From Actinoplanes sp. L3-i22 (GTDB lineage Bacteria; Actinomycetota; Actinomycetes; Mycobacteriales; Micromonosporaceae): a DNA stretch of 64,000 bases. The notes below the pieces were generated by a model, which ran no database searches, was not told the DNA's origin, and saw only the letters and a program-made list of their open reading frames with translations. A program made the translations under genes and the position numbers. Positions within the stretch are counted from its first letter, which is position 1, and each line of letters begins with the position of its first letter. Of this stretch, positions 36,001-40,651 are shown in pieces. Location of the stretch: the NCBI RefSeq assembly GCF_019704555.1, contig NZ_AP024745.1, forward strand, positions 2,538,001-2,602,000. Direction: 5' to 3'.

Positions 36001-38417
36001 TGCGCGGCGTCGTCGGTGAACTCGACGGTGACGTGGAACAGATCGTCGTCCGGGCCGATGCGATGACCGCCGTTGAAGGCGCGCTCCACCGCCCGCCCGG
36101 CTTTCCGGCGGACCGCGTCCACCTCGGCGCGCGCGACGTCGTCCTGCGGGTCGAGCCGCACCTTGACCGTGAAGTCCTGGACCCGGGTGCCGTCGGCGGT
36201 GGTGAGGACCCGGTGGTCGTAGGCGATCAGCCCGGCGACCGCGGTGAGCTCCGGCCGGGTGACCTCGGCCGTCGGCACCGCCAGGCCCGCGGCCCGGTAC
36301 GACTCGGCGACCACCTCCGGCACGATCCCGGTCCACTCGCCGGACGCCACCACGTCGAATGCCGTGGTGCCGGCCCGGCGGCGCGCGGGCGTCGCGGCTC
36401 GCAGCGCCCGGATCTCGGCGGCGGAGCCCTGCCCGGCAACGACCTCCACGCCCTCGGCGGTGGCCTGGCGATCCGGGCCGTTGGGACCGGCGGTGGCCTT
36501 GCGTTCCGGGCCGGTCGGGCCGGCGGCGGGGATCGCGGCGGTCGCTTCCGGGGTCGGTGCCGGACTCGCGGTGCTGGGCAGGTCGACGGTGAGTCCGGCG
36601 GGCGGTGCTGCGGCCGGGGCCGGGGCCGGGACGGACGCGGCCGGACCTGGAGCCTTCGGAGTGGCCGGTGCTGGGGTGGCGGCGGCTGGACCTGGAGCCT
36701 TCGGAGTGGCTGGTGCCGGGGTGGCGGCGGCTGGACCTGGAGCCTTCGGAGTGGCTGGTGCCGGGGTTGCGGCGGGCTGGCCGGCGGCCGTCGGTGTGGC
36801 CGGCGCCGGGACGGCCGCGGATTGGCCCATGGTCGGCTGGACGCTGGGCTGAACGGCGGTCGTTGGGGCGGCGGTCGTTGGGGCGGCGGCCGGTGGAGTG
36901 GCGGTCGTTGGGGTGGCGGTCGGTGGAGTGGCGGAGTCGAAGCCCGGCAGGCCACCGGCGACCTCCGCGGTGGGCGCCGGCGGGGGAGACGACGGCGTGG
37001 CAGGCGAGCCGGTGGCGGCGCTCGTGCTGTTGCCGGGGCCTGCTGCCGATGGCGAGGCGCCGCCGGTCGTGGCCTTGACGCCGTTTTGGTTGCCCGTGCT
37101 GGTTTGGCTACCCGCGCTGGTTTGGTTGCCCGTGCCTGTGCCTGTGCCCGTGGCCGCGTTGCCGCTCGAACCTGCGCTGGTGGTTGCCCCGGACGTCGAA
37201 CCGGTCCCGGTGCCACCGATCGCGGAGTTGCCCGTGCCGACTCCGGCGGGCGAGCCGGTGCCGGTGCCCGCCTTGACGCCAGTTCCGGCACCGACGCCTG
37301 CCCCGGTGCCGGTGCCGGTTCCCGCACCTGCGCCGGTTCCCGCACCTGCGCCGGTTCCCGCACCTGCGCCGGTTCCTGTGCCTGGGCTGGTTCCTGTGCC
37401 TGGGCTGGATCCTGTGCCGGCTCCGGGGCCTGGACGGGTCACGGGTGGGGCGTTGACGCCGGCGGTCGGGGTGGGGGACGGGGCTGATCCCGTACCCAAA
37501 TCGGGTTTTGGGGTCAGGTCTGGGTTTGGTTGTTGCTGTGTGCCGTGCTGGTTGGCGCCGCCGATGTCGTGGGCGAAGTCGTGGGCCATGCCGCCGAGCA
37601 CCGAGGAGGTGAACGTGTGGATGCCGAAACCGCTGCCGCCCATGCCGGTCATCAGACCGAAAATGCCCTCCAGCACGGTCTCCGCGCCGCCGGCGATGCC
37701 GTGCTTGCCGATCTGGGTCTGGCTGAACTTGGGGAAGAACTTGTTGCCGATCTTCTGGATGCCGCTCGCGCCCGCGCCGATGAAGACGCCCGCGCCGAAT
37801 GACGTGGCCAGGTCTTTGATGTCGATCTTGTGGCGGTTGCCCTCGAACATCTGCATGCCCTGGGCCGCGGCGCCCTGCCAGACCTCCTCCAGGCCCTCCT
37901 CGATCCCCTCCCAGACCAGGTGCAGGAACCGGCTCCGGAGCCGCAGCCGCATGCCCTTGATGAGCAGCGACACGATCTCCTGCCCGATCTTGATCAGGCC
38001 GGGGACGGCCGGCGCGCCGAAGCCCGACGCGAGCGCCATGGCGATCTCGACGACCTGGGTGAACGCCGCGATGACGACGTTGTACTGGGTGGACTCCGAT
38101 TCGAGCGCGAAACCGTAGGCGGCGTCGCCGAGCTTGTAGGTGATGTCGCTGCCGGCCGGCAGGTACCGGGTCAGGTCCGACTGGTACTGCACGAACGCGT
38201 CCGCGGCCGGGCCCTGCAGGCTGCTGCCGAGGTCGCGGCCGACCGTGCTGGTGCCGCCGGTGGCGTTCATCAGGTCGGCGGTGAACTGGTACAGCTCGTC
38301 GCCCATGTTGCGGAGCTCGGACGGGTCCGCCTCCGGGAACTGCTCGCCGACCCCGTAGAGCATCAGGTCGTAGGCCCACTGCCACTCGGGGTCGTTGGGG
38401 ATGTGGAAGTCAGGCAT
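24072..38417 (-). CDS. Giant 4,781-residue multidomain T7SS effector (putative polymorphic toxin)
   Basis: Residues 1-100 form a WXG-like export domain (NDPEWQWAYDLMLYGVGEQF; LQGPAADAFVQYQSDL) and about 110-290 a hydrophobic, pore-like segment. About 292-665 is a Thr/Pro/Gly/Ala repeat linker. Near 675-870 is a zinc-protease-like domain with HEIGHYLGLPDEY at 837. About 910-1330 may be GT-A-like (VSVQDFDTG). Two ~600-residue homologous units lie at about 1730-2380 and 2530-3180. His/Cys modules resembling caspase/C80 folds have H1560/C1598, H3221/C3254 and H3815/C3861; a fourth near 4020-4110 has lost both residues. About 4290-4730 is GT-B-like (DAGSAGLGHQAAA; VVTEGAGTWAETLAAGTP). The last 40 residues repeat the tail of a His/Cys module. 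No Sec signal is present. The start overlaps the preceding WXG-like gene by eight bases. Export and toxicity are inferred. Confidence 0.85.
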   Translation of the reverse strand: MPDFHIPNDPEWQWAYDLMLYGVGEQFPEADPSELRNMGDELYQFTADLMNATGGTSTVGRDLGSSLQGPAADAFVQYQSDLTRYLPAGSDITYKLGDAAYGFALESESTQYNVVIAAFTQVVEIAMALASGFGAPAVPGLIKIGQEIVSLLIKGMRLRLRSRFLHLVWEGIEEGLEEVWQGAAAQGMQMFEGNRHKIDIKDLATSFGAGVFIGAGASGIQKIGNKFFPKFSQTQIGKHGIAGGAETVLEGIFGLMTGMGGSGFGIHTFTSSVLGGMAHDFAHDIGGANQHGTQQQPNPDLTPKPDLGTGSAPSPTPTAGVNAPPVTRPGPGAGTGSSPGTGTSPGTGTGAGAGTGAGAGTGAGAGTGTGTGAGVGAGTGVKAGTGTGSPAGVGTGNSAIGGTGTGSTSGATTSAGSSGNAATGTGTGTGNQTSAGSQTSTGNQNGVKATTGGASPSAAGPGNSTSAATGSPATPSSPPPAPTAEVAGGLPGFDSATPPTATPTTATPPAAAPTTAAPTTAVQPSVQPTMGQSAAVPAPATPTAAGQPAATPAPATPKAPGPAAATPAPATPKAPGPAAATPAPATPKAPGPAASVPAPAPAAAPPAGLTVDLPSTASPAPTPEATAAIPAAGPTGPERKATAGPNGPDRQATAEGVEVVAGQGSAAEIRALRAATPARRRAGTTAFDVVASGEWTGIVPEVVAESYRAAGLAVPTAEVTRPELTAVAGLIAYDHRVLTTADGTRVQDFTVKVRLDPQDDVARAEVDAVRRKAGRAVERAFNGGHRIGPDDDLFHVTVEFTDDAAQAHTTIALYGGKPPATTQTTWSTGDGELTLAHEIGHYLGLPDEYADNRVLSRAGDDNSLMAATEPGDGARILPRHLGQIVTIAEAVLSADRGDLPLADGPAVLDTGGLPTRPAPPSADNALFRQLVQGKPPITDYRATSAGLIREPVRPAFVVNVILPVGDVARIPTVVTAILQGRADTGRVAFVFGVNTSEDPGRSPVLNDGVRRANGIIAAIGHPVAVVGTALGNTGGFPYGTARNGVLTSSATVAAIAALAAAEHYPYVSVQDFDTGSRTVPGGAHIFDHFERLTRFEPGPAGSRPAPLRPLMFAGGYRVGGDPRRLIQDIRDRAAGKLADPATPARDQQEIRDGLPRLDQSTFVDELAVAIRDDMATRDRLTGIHPLVPYYPEPNLFVDGLVIAAQVAATARSRPPEVKFGRNGSEFLFLADGLQRVYAEELARELGTRSAPALQAEAQYNRHPSRGVAFLTDFAGSAIETDVARLGLAHLQKGAPAQSHAAHPPTLTDDGNKLKQRVFHPTVGLASSDLREAGALRLASSTSGDLRAAFRAAAEFARHVAQEQGSPRIRGGSLYTALAAAGIPGLATDPEQIRDQVLAVGRNANRAALQRLANQRLRNPYHDGDFVKALLAPPAVHNPWKGKNQETFDRVRPVTADERGQILAAHNAVLAAAALATEVRIHVTDVQSGQVYNFPPPNPRTDTRLWRSIDPAGHVTYATGAPGTAVRAGRVLVGDGPGAAADRHAAGRFPSADGRYVIFAHSVDGTVRLNGHEITPQGLARIIATDRSWRERPITLMICDAGADEAGGFAARLSRALPGIDVIAPAGRAWTTASGQAFVAGIEYDETGRPKPLAAAPGDTWKRFNTPPPPQPTTVVTSHSANLPGAAPRNDAANPPADRPVHWGTGDTAAFWHEIDEAPAGPPDDRLWSDLVLMEEHDLAPALRDAGLAIAEPVPGRHEVSRGFRAILGVLPASRVNAIAAQLDRRGADPHLIGIAEEATGARRDLLALLDEYRDTPAARIPQTDAEYRRQLAGRARNRLRPELTALLDRTITLAGDGGFDVTDLRRARQELADNEQELRVQQILNEIRIGGSEQIREQYQRVAQALKANQELTEHYERQPDSVERDALLAKLPADAADLQRLNAFYEPRFRIVDSEYLRPRVEAAERAFRRLQPRNRDDVSTTPGEESLLPGAWEPAVTPAGETENHREVRRSHARIAGAYRRETIFHAIVNSARAQHITLPGWAHAPGATFDEAATTLRRSIGRRFRPGQLAHPRTAGQLTDDTVRNGRRHPGDVRLLQQTTTAGTGSADLVQQALTTTPTLLDSVLDDDILHTVAVALDVTLVIVDDHGAGTLQSINPGQPRKMYVFRADRNRFLGLAPVGTPPEMAWDGAEPWEGQRLEAFRAYLYTLDADLLAAQAPRSALDAGRSTAVTTMLEMARITATPDGIDRHRRYLQQRIADTRGHLREARSPLAEGVTEQDVWVHRRLERDLADLTGELDGLAGRADLLTVHALRHLGDPADPGWARFSRLQLFQMKEHVNRQIRHLDLLLDDAVDPDGRISAHGRLNVLQHHLEVLLPPPPAEIEAAEPDPDPDDAGPAGTAADTAADTAAGIAGPTEDPGDPEVPGDWIDGEPAAAEAEPEATDDLTDEIPEVPGHWRETDPADETPHDPEPVVLPGDLVPEVPPGYDRYEDMPGVWDEDGAAADPFVLPDGTAAPEEPARAIEPLDDEPSRELVRVLDAAGFAIGARVPGRRAVIDGFRAAVLTRTSAELTRIVAELERRDADPELVATARDGIGIRPGLLVLLDEYRGTPAARIPQSDAEYRSRLRWRSRDRLLPELTALLDQVIPLARDGGFDTTDLRRARQEISDNQNEIVVQRVLTEFSLAGAEDIREQYQAVTEALGPLAGLVEHYREQPDSVLRDAMLAKLPVDAATLRERRDYLEPRHQILESEYLKPRVEAALRMFRRRRARGRNAVPIDEPMPGSSEPVAARSDDTGSRRELGSTHAPVAARVGSQTIFHAVLTSADAQHVTLPGWARTPGATLDEDADTLRRGVGERFQPEQLPHPRTAEQLIADTVRNGRRRPGDVHLLRQTTDPGTDTDTNHLVRQALTTAPALIDSVLGDDILHTIAATLDATIVVLDDHGTGPLQVVNPGRPQRIAVNRADGNRFLGLEPAAPGTPDETARPAARPVAEQWAGQKLAVFTAKLYDIPGSHLDAVAREFRDDPARSAAVHDMRAIAKIAEHPDGIAGYRNDLQQRITEAERRLRDAANAASPHWTGPDMRPLLGNVGNLRSYLTDLQDELGTLHDHRADLLTAWALNHLQDPDDPRWAGLSRLQLIGMSVHLTGLIDSLAGDHDSPVPERYFTLRDNLAAHRHPVPPQVTGTVKIVLADPADHATLDAGRRLPHRPGHYTVVAHGTLDGLLIGPAELAGRIRRDPRFHRQPVTVAACYAGVPGGYAAELSQLLDGVPVHAPDGPLWSTDGEAFVTGEITYAADGRPQLPPAGTWKTYLTRDTVPDTPRDTGPYLSGAAVDRPVSPDMHAAFRWAEPGVALWYETPYVREKVAAALARHGAGPATGDQIKAASTKAGWPASNRVDDRYAADLATTIITGLAPGEHRAGEPRVRIEMPAYALGAFEREQVTAFTQRIVEDIRQGTHVGPIRVRSDKRSLADVVKRAIDRNLRSAANNPSDPGHHGIAMLRPEVYTELWSFGDSESDARIVMLSAAPRHPRRPGPEALPAARAELTGFVRATALLRHQIDISDREAAFIIDSLHPMVRSSPDARRVQHLAAMGVDNLVRRRPGPAAPDPDAIRATRAVRFDDDARKMISIRAFVHQLVSDVQYGRDLSNILIEAPNDTIAKSIWASVAQEIETEIRYRSVFAGPNLTSINTVTSGTPDTVTLSAFSVATVLASPTDPVPAISSLDGRLIPISAVDSLAMYTPGGREHRFRDYVADREEATSGHGTVTAYEHFKSINPDLGLYWRRRRSNGDDLVEEVPWRTDVPVHIFTTHGSPTSIQIALTNGETVYIDAENAARLISHDPSLGLNHDYEVVLLMCDVGIDVARGANVAQAVADKIGRRVWAADVEVGFVYRERNDPAPALDTENQAWPASTCLLATFPDKNNTGGWRSFAPRVRRVLVPAPGPAPRARRLPHEPAWIVEKYPALHQHQAPPAPTRAAHTMTTSGVNTYRLIKMPPAPQNEVFVAHAEAVSRRVSRTGHYLLFGRGTGQGLQVGPDIVTPKALAAEIAADPLWNGRRIVLIGSNLGARDGFADQLIRRLPANRGVIAADGEVWTSPDGRLHLAGRGSKWYQLTQTRHGVDDDPVQPRNLPLDGIGFDATAPGLLNWTLPAPPAAVLTHRRPAHHADGQVAPIVPVFMLRPAPPGPDAAPPVAVPPEAPETAGEPVTAEEIGRLRDAVPARRRAAPPPPPGPSSVPTWRTRIQKPELPPTADIPTRRADLATPPPITGPAPEPTAVGARLAERYRTVHLIDAGSAGLGHQAAAVSALDGLAATGYPGRVVLTYPANKTLFYAGNLGRAADLDDPVASYEMFHGEWHGRYGALEVIMRPLGGIAAHPSAVFAGTSSRPDAPGAARWLEAEWKLHRWPGAPSSHVTARLQDAFRDRLRRDQPEERQIELADIPPIDGTVLTVLPAVDAGRDRPADAMEDYFTANWQPHLDRISPHGDVIVQEPFLWHGVPPQIRYAGGRTVPLSDVVPDFPVYQRHTPAAPAATLPADIAGPDVDVVLVYYGAGLAGVPPFHETARRIRAAARPGHRTVVLVIGDTEAQDGPDGFRVVPLPPQSPAGMAALRDRARLVVTEGAGTWAETLAAGTPTLSVRPAGEVRPWDSEPAMVRDDPRHQAARTLLAAASRELAGQIQGDALVRFHADQDGAVAAYFAAWRTAVTDPANDQMAAALSTVAGLPYAGRGDRPARHRPGITVQAAPGPLWNTTAGEAFTGPPIGYSPDGRPWPTGRPTT
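28870..30830 (-). repeat. Second copy of a ~600-residue internal duplication in the giant protein
   Basis: This segment encodes a unit homologous to that at 31270-33230. Shared landmarks in order are LLDEYRGTPAARIPQSDAEY, TDLRRARQEISDNQ, REQYQAVTEAL, YLKPRVEAA, HVTLPGWARTPGAT, HPRTAEQL, DTVRNGRRRPGDVHLLRQTT, DDILHTIAATLDATIVVLDD and RADGNRFLGL. The copies are clearly diverged, so this is an old duplication and not recent slippage. Boundaries are approximate. Confidence 0.85.
31270..33230 (-). repeat. First copy of a ~600-residue internal duplication in the giant protein
   Basis: Landmarks matching the second copy are LLDEYRDTPAARIPQTDAEY, TDLRRARQELADNEQ, REQYQRVAQAL, YLRPRVEAAERAF, HITLPGWAHAPGAT, HPRTAGQL, DTVRNGRRHPGDVRLLQQTT, DDILHTVAVALDVTLVIVDD and RADRNRFLGL. 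Its C-terminal half (ETIFHAIVNSA to FLGLAP) resembles the outline of an OTU-type fold but lacks an obvious Cys/His pair. Boundaries are approximate. Confidence 0.85.
36643..36777 (-). repeat. Three 45-bp tandem repeats in the giant gene linker
   Basis: Three near-identical 45-base units (36643, 36688, 36733) encode a 15-residue repeat, ATPAPATPKAPGPAA. They lie in the Thr/Pro/Ala linker between the hydrophobic segment and the zinc-protease-like domain. The high identity implies recent expansion. Confidence 0.9.
36857..36931 (-). repeat. Five 15-bp tandem repeats in the giant gene linker
   Basis: Five adjoining 15-base units related to CGGTCGTTGGGGCGG encode Thr/Ala/Pro-rich pentapeptides (PTTAT/PTTAA types). 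They are part of the same variable linker. Confidence 0.8.
37317..37424 (-). repeat. 18-bp tandem repeats in the giant gene linker
   Basis: Three perfect copies of GGTTCCCGCACCTGCGCC (37317-37370) are followed by two GGTTCCTGTGCCTGGGCT copies and one variant. They encode Gly/Ala/Thr hexapeptides (GAGTGA, PGTGTS types). The unit is a multiple of three, so length can vary without frameshift. Confidence 0.9.
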
Positions 38418-39312
38418 GTCCCTGATCGCCCGCGGGGAAGCCCAGGTAGAGCGGGCGGTAGCCGGCCGCGGTGTGGTCGACCGCCGGGTTGTCGGCGACC
38501 GCGAACAACTGCCGGCCGTGCTCGTCGAAGGAGCCGGAGAGCGGCGCGACCGAGTGGTACCGGGCCACGTCGACGAGCACGCTGCCGTCGTCCTGCAGCG
38601 GCAGCGCCTCCACGCGATGCCCGGGCGGCACGACCGCCCCGACGACGGAGGCCGGGACGCCGGGGATGTCGGCTCGTGCCGCGCTTTCGCCCGTGCTCAG
38701 AGGGACCGCGACGGCCGGGACGGCGGCGATGTCGGCTCGTGCCGCGCTTACGCCCGGGATCATGGGGTCTTCGACGGCGGCGCCGAGGCGGGCGTCGGCG
38801 AGCGTGTGGCCCTCGCCGGGTCTGGCCGCCCCGACGACGGATTTCGGAACCCCGCCGATGTCGGCGCGCGCCGCGCTCTCGCCCGAGACCATGGGCGACT
38901 CCACGGCCGCGCCGAGCGGCGTTCCGCCGAGTGCTCCGCCGACCGCCCCGCTCGCCGCGGCCGCCGAACCGGGCGGCTGCTCGAAGAAGTTGACCAGCTG
39001 GTGGGAGGCGTCCTGGGCGTTGTCGTCGGCCTCGCGGTAGTAGCGGGCCGCCGTCCGCAACCCGGTCGCGGCGTACGCCAGCTTGCCCTTGGTCGCCCCG
39101 ATCGCGTTGTCCACGGTGTCCACGCCGTCGACGAACCGGTCCCCGAACGCCCGGCCGCCGTCGTCGTCGCCCCACGCCGACTGGTACCGCATGCGGATCG
39201 AGTCGAGCCGGCGCTGGTACGACTCGTACAGGTCGGCGTGCCGATCGATCGACTCGCCGACCGCGGCCACCCCGTCCGGGTCGACCCACAGGGTTCCGCC
39301 GGGCTGGCTCAT
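38410..39312 (-). CDS. WXG-like protein with ESAARADI repeats
   Basis: A 300-residue protein. Residues about 1-115 are a WXG100-type helical hairpin: YESYQRRLDSIRMRYQSAWG, then DDDGGRAFGDRFVDGVDTVD, with SAWGDD as the W-x-G turn. The middle (about 140-225) carries three copies of a short unit ESAARADI(G/A/P)xVP. The C-terminus is a small beta-rich domain (VLVDVARYHSVAPLSGSFDE; AGYRPLYLGFPAGDQGHA). It overlaps the upstream YbaB-like gene by four bases (ATGA) and the giant gene by eight. It is likely the secretion partner or escort of the giant protein; this is inferred from fold and position. Confidence 0.78.
   Translation of the reverse strand: MSQPGGTLWVDPDGVAAVGESIDRHADLYESYQRRLDSIRMRYQSAWGDDDGGRAFGDRFVDGVDTVDNAIGATKGKLAYAATGLRTAARYYREADDNAQDASHQLVNFFEQPPGSAAAASGAVGGALGGTPLGAAVESPMVSGESAARADIGGVPKSVVGAARPGEGHTLADARLGAAVEDPMIPGVSAARADIAAVPAVAVPLSTGESAARADIPGVPASVVGAVVPPGHRVEALPLQDDGSVLVDVARYHSVAPLSGSFDEHGRQLFAVADNPAVDHTAAGYRPLYLGFPAGDQGHA
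38665..38885 (-). repeat. Three dispersed 29-bp repeats coding for GESAARADI
   Basis: Near-identical 29-base segments start at 38665, 38728 and 38857 (core GATGTCGGCTCGTGCCGCGC). They lie in the middle of the WXG-like protein gene and give three copies of the (G/P)(E/V)SAARADI peptide. Similarity is stronger in DNA than expected for an ancient protein repeat. Confidence 0.85.
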
Positions 39313-39725
39313 GACTGCGGCCGTCCCATCCCGAGGATCTCCCGCACGCTTGTCGCGATCCGCGGCTGGGCCGGCATGAACGCGTCCGGCCCGGCGGTGC
39401 CGCGGACCAGCTTGTGGGCGTCGAGCCCGGCCGGGAGCATCGGCGCGAGCAGCTCGGCGGCCTCGTTCAGCACCTGCTCCTTGGCCTCGGCGTAGGTGGC
39501 CAGCACCAGCTTGGTCAGGTCGGCGGTGGCCAGCCGCTTGTGTGCGCCGGTGGGGAACTGGATGTCGGTGAGGACGCCGTTCTGCCCGACGGTGACGCTG
39601 ACCTCGCGCCGCGGGGAGGTCGCGGTCGCCGAGAGCTCGCTCATCCGCCGCTGCATGTCGGCCAGGCCGCTGCGCTGGCGCTCGTACTCATCGAGGAGCC
39701 GCTCGATCCGATTGCCGTCGTCCAT
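39309..39725 (-). CDS. YbaB/EbfC-family protein, first gene of the giant-effector operon
   Basis: A 138-residue protein. An N-terminal coiled coil (RIERLLDEYERQRSGLADMQ then RRMSELSATA) leads into the YbaB/EbfC core, VSVTVGQNGVLTDIQFPTGA, followed by the helix LATADLTKLVLATYAEAKEQ. The C-terminus has an extra segment ending REILGMGRPQS. Classical YbaB proteins are dimeric nucleoid-associated proteins, but actinobacterial relatives are often encoded beside WXG/T7SS genes, where their job is unknown. The stop overlaps the next start by four bases. It may be a chaperone-like escort and not a DNA binder; that is a hypothesis. Confidence 0.85.
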   Translation of the reverse strand: MDDGNRIERLLDEYERQRSGLADMQRRMSELSATATSPRREVSVTVGQNGVLTDIQFPTGAHKRLATADLTKLVLATYAEAKEQVLNEAAELLAPMLPAGLDAHKLVRGTAGPDAFMPAQPRIATSVREILGMGRPQS

Positions 39726-39942
39726 GGGATCCAGTGAAGGGTCGCGCGAGGCGGGATCGGAAGGCGGCGGCGCGGATCAGGGACGAACGCGCAACCGGCG
39801 CTTCCCGATGACTACGGCCGGGCGGCGTGCCCGTGCAGTCCTGCCCGCCCTTTCTTACCTTCGCCTCGCCGCGGAGGTCGACCGCGGGGTGCCGGCCGCC
39901 GAAGCTTGCCCGTGCCAACGCAGCCGACGCGAGGAGTCCGGA
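39726..39942. promoter_or_regulatory. Divergent control region between the giant-effector and ESX operons
   Basis: These 217 bases separate two operons read in opposite directions, so promoters for both must lie here or nearby. I see no convincing -35/-10 pair. A 6-bp inverted repeat CCGCGG-N7-CCGCGG at 39869-39887 lies about 55 bases before the first WXG100 start and is a possible operator. Confidence 0.35.
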
Positions 39943-40263
39943 ATGGCGCAGTCCCAGGTAACTACCACCCAGGCCGGCATGCAGAGCGCCGGCCAGGAGT
40001 TCGTCAACAAGTCCGGCGACTTCAACGGCTCGCTCAAGAGCATCGACACCGAGATCGGCACGCTGGCCACGCACTGGACCGGCACGGCGTCGACGAACTT
40101 CCAGAACGCGATGGCCAGCTGGCGCAGCTCGTTCGCCGCCGTCATCTCCGAGCTCGACCACATGGCCGAGGTGATGGGCGCGACCCGGGTCGGCTACGGC
40201 GCCGCCGAGGACAACGCGACCGCGCGGGTCGGCCAGTTCGGCGACGGCCTCCCCCACTTCTGA
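39943..40263 (+). CDS. WXG100-family protein (EsxB/EsxA-like), first of a pair
   Basis: A 106-residue helical-hairpin protein with the diagnostic turn THWTGTAST near residues 46-54 (W-T-G). Helix 1 contains MQSAGQEFVNKSGDFNGSLK and helix 2 FQNAMASWRSSFAAVISELD. ATG 39943 has GAGGAG six bases upstream. It opens the canonical ESX operon and is 16 bases ahead of a second WXG100 gene, the usual heterodimer arrangement. The dimer is the expected substrate and structural cargo of the EccC motor. No YxxxD/E tail motif is obvious in this one. Confidence 0.92.
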   Translation: MAQSQVTTTQAGMQSAGQEFVNKSGDFNGSLKSIDTEIGTLATHWTGTASTNFQNAMASWRSSFAAVISELDHMAEVMGATRVGYGAAEDNATARVGQFGDGLPHF

Positions 40264-40279
40264 GCGACAGGGATCAACG

Positions 40280-40576
40280 ATGAGTGACTACAGCTTCAAC
40301 TTCACCGAGGCCAGCAGCGTGCTCGCCTCGATCAACACGATCAACGGCCAGATCCAGAGCGCGCTCGACGAGCTGGAGAACAACGTCAAGTCGAGCCTGG
40401 CCGAGTGGACCGGTGCGGCCCAGGCGGAGTACGAGACCTCCAAGCTGGCCTGGCAGAAGTACGCCGGCGAGATGGTGACCAAGCTGGGCACGGCCCAGAC
40501 CACGCTGTCGGGCATCGCGGACAACTACGGCGATGTCGAGAAGCACCACATGAACGCCTGGCAGAACCAGCGCTGA
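40280..40576 (+). CDS. WXG100-family protein (EsxA-like), second of a pair
   Basis: A 98-residue WXG100 protein. Helix 1 has ASINTINGQIQSALDELENN, then the turn EWTGAAQ (W-T-G, near residue 43), then helix 2 (EYETSKLAWQKYAGEMVTKL). The C-terminal tail DNYGDVEKHHMNAWQ includes YGDVE, which fits the YxxxD/E T7SS export signal. The two adjacent proteins very probably form the secreted heterodimer. Only 16 bases separate the genes. Confidence 0.93.
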   Translation: MSDYSFNFTEASSVLASINTINGQIQSALDELENNVKSSLAEWTGAAQAEYETSKLAWQKYAGEMVTKLGTAQTTLSGIADNYGDVEKHHMNAWQNQR

Positions 40577-40651
40577 CCGCCGGTACCGCCGCGCCGGGCC
40601 CGGATGCCCGGTGGCCGCCGTACCGTCCCGTGACGATTCCGAGGGATGAAC

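Noticed and set aside
36640..37425. CRISPR-like regularly spaced repeats
   Set aside because: The repeats are tandem without unique spacers, are in frame and encode a low-complexity linker.
30171..37487. A 2,438-codon open frame on the plus strand opposite the giant gene
   Set aside because: It is antisense to the giant gene, has Arg/Gly-rich composition without domains and arises from GC bias at codon positions. The minus-strand frame has recognisable motifs throughout.
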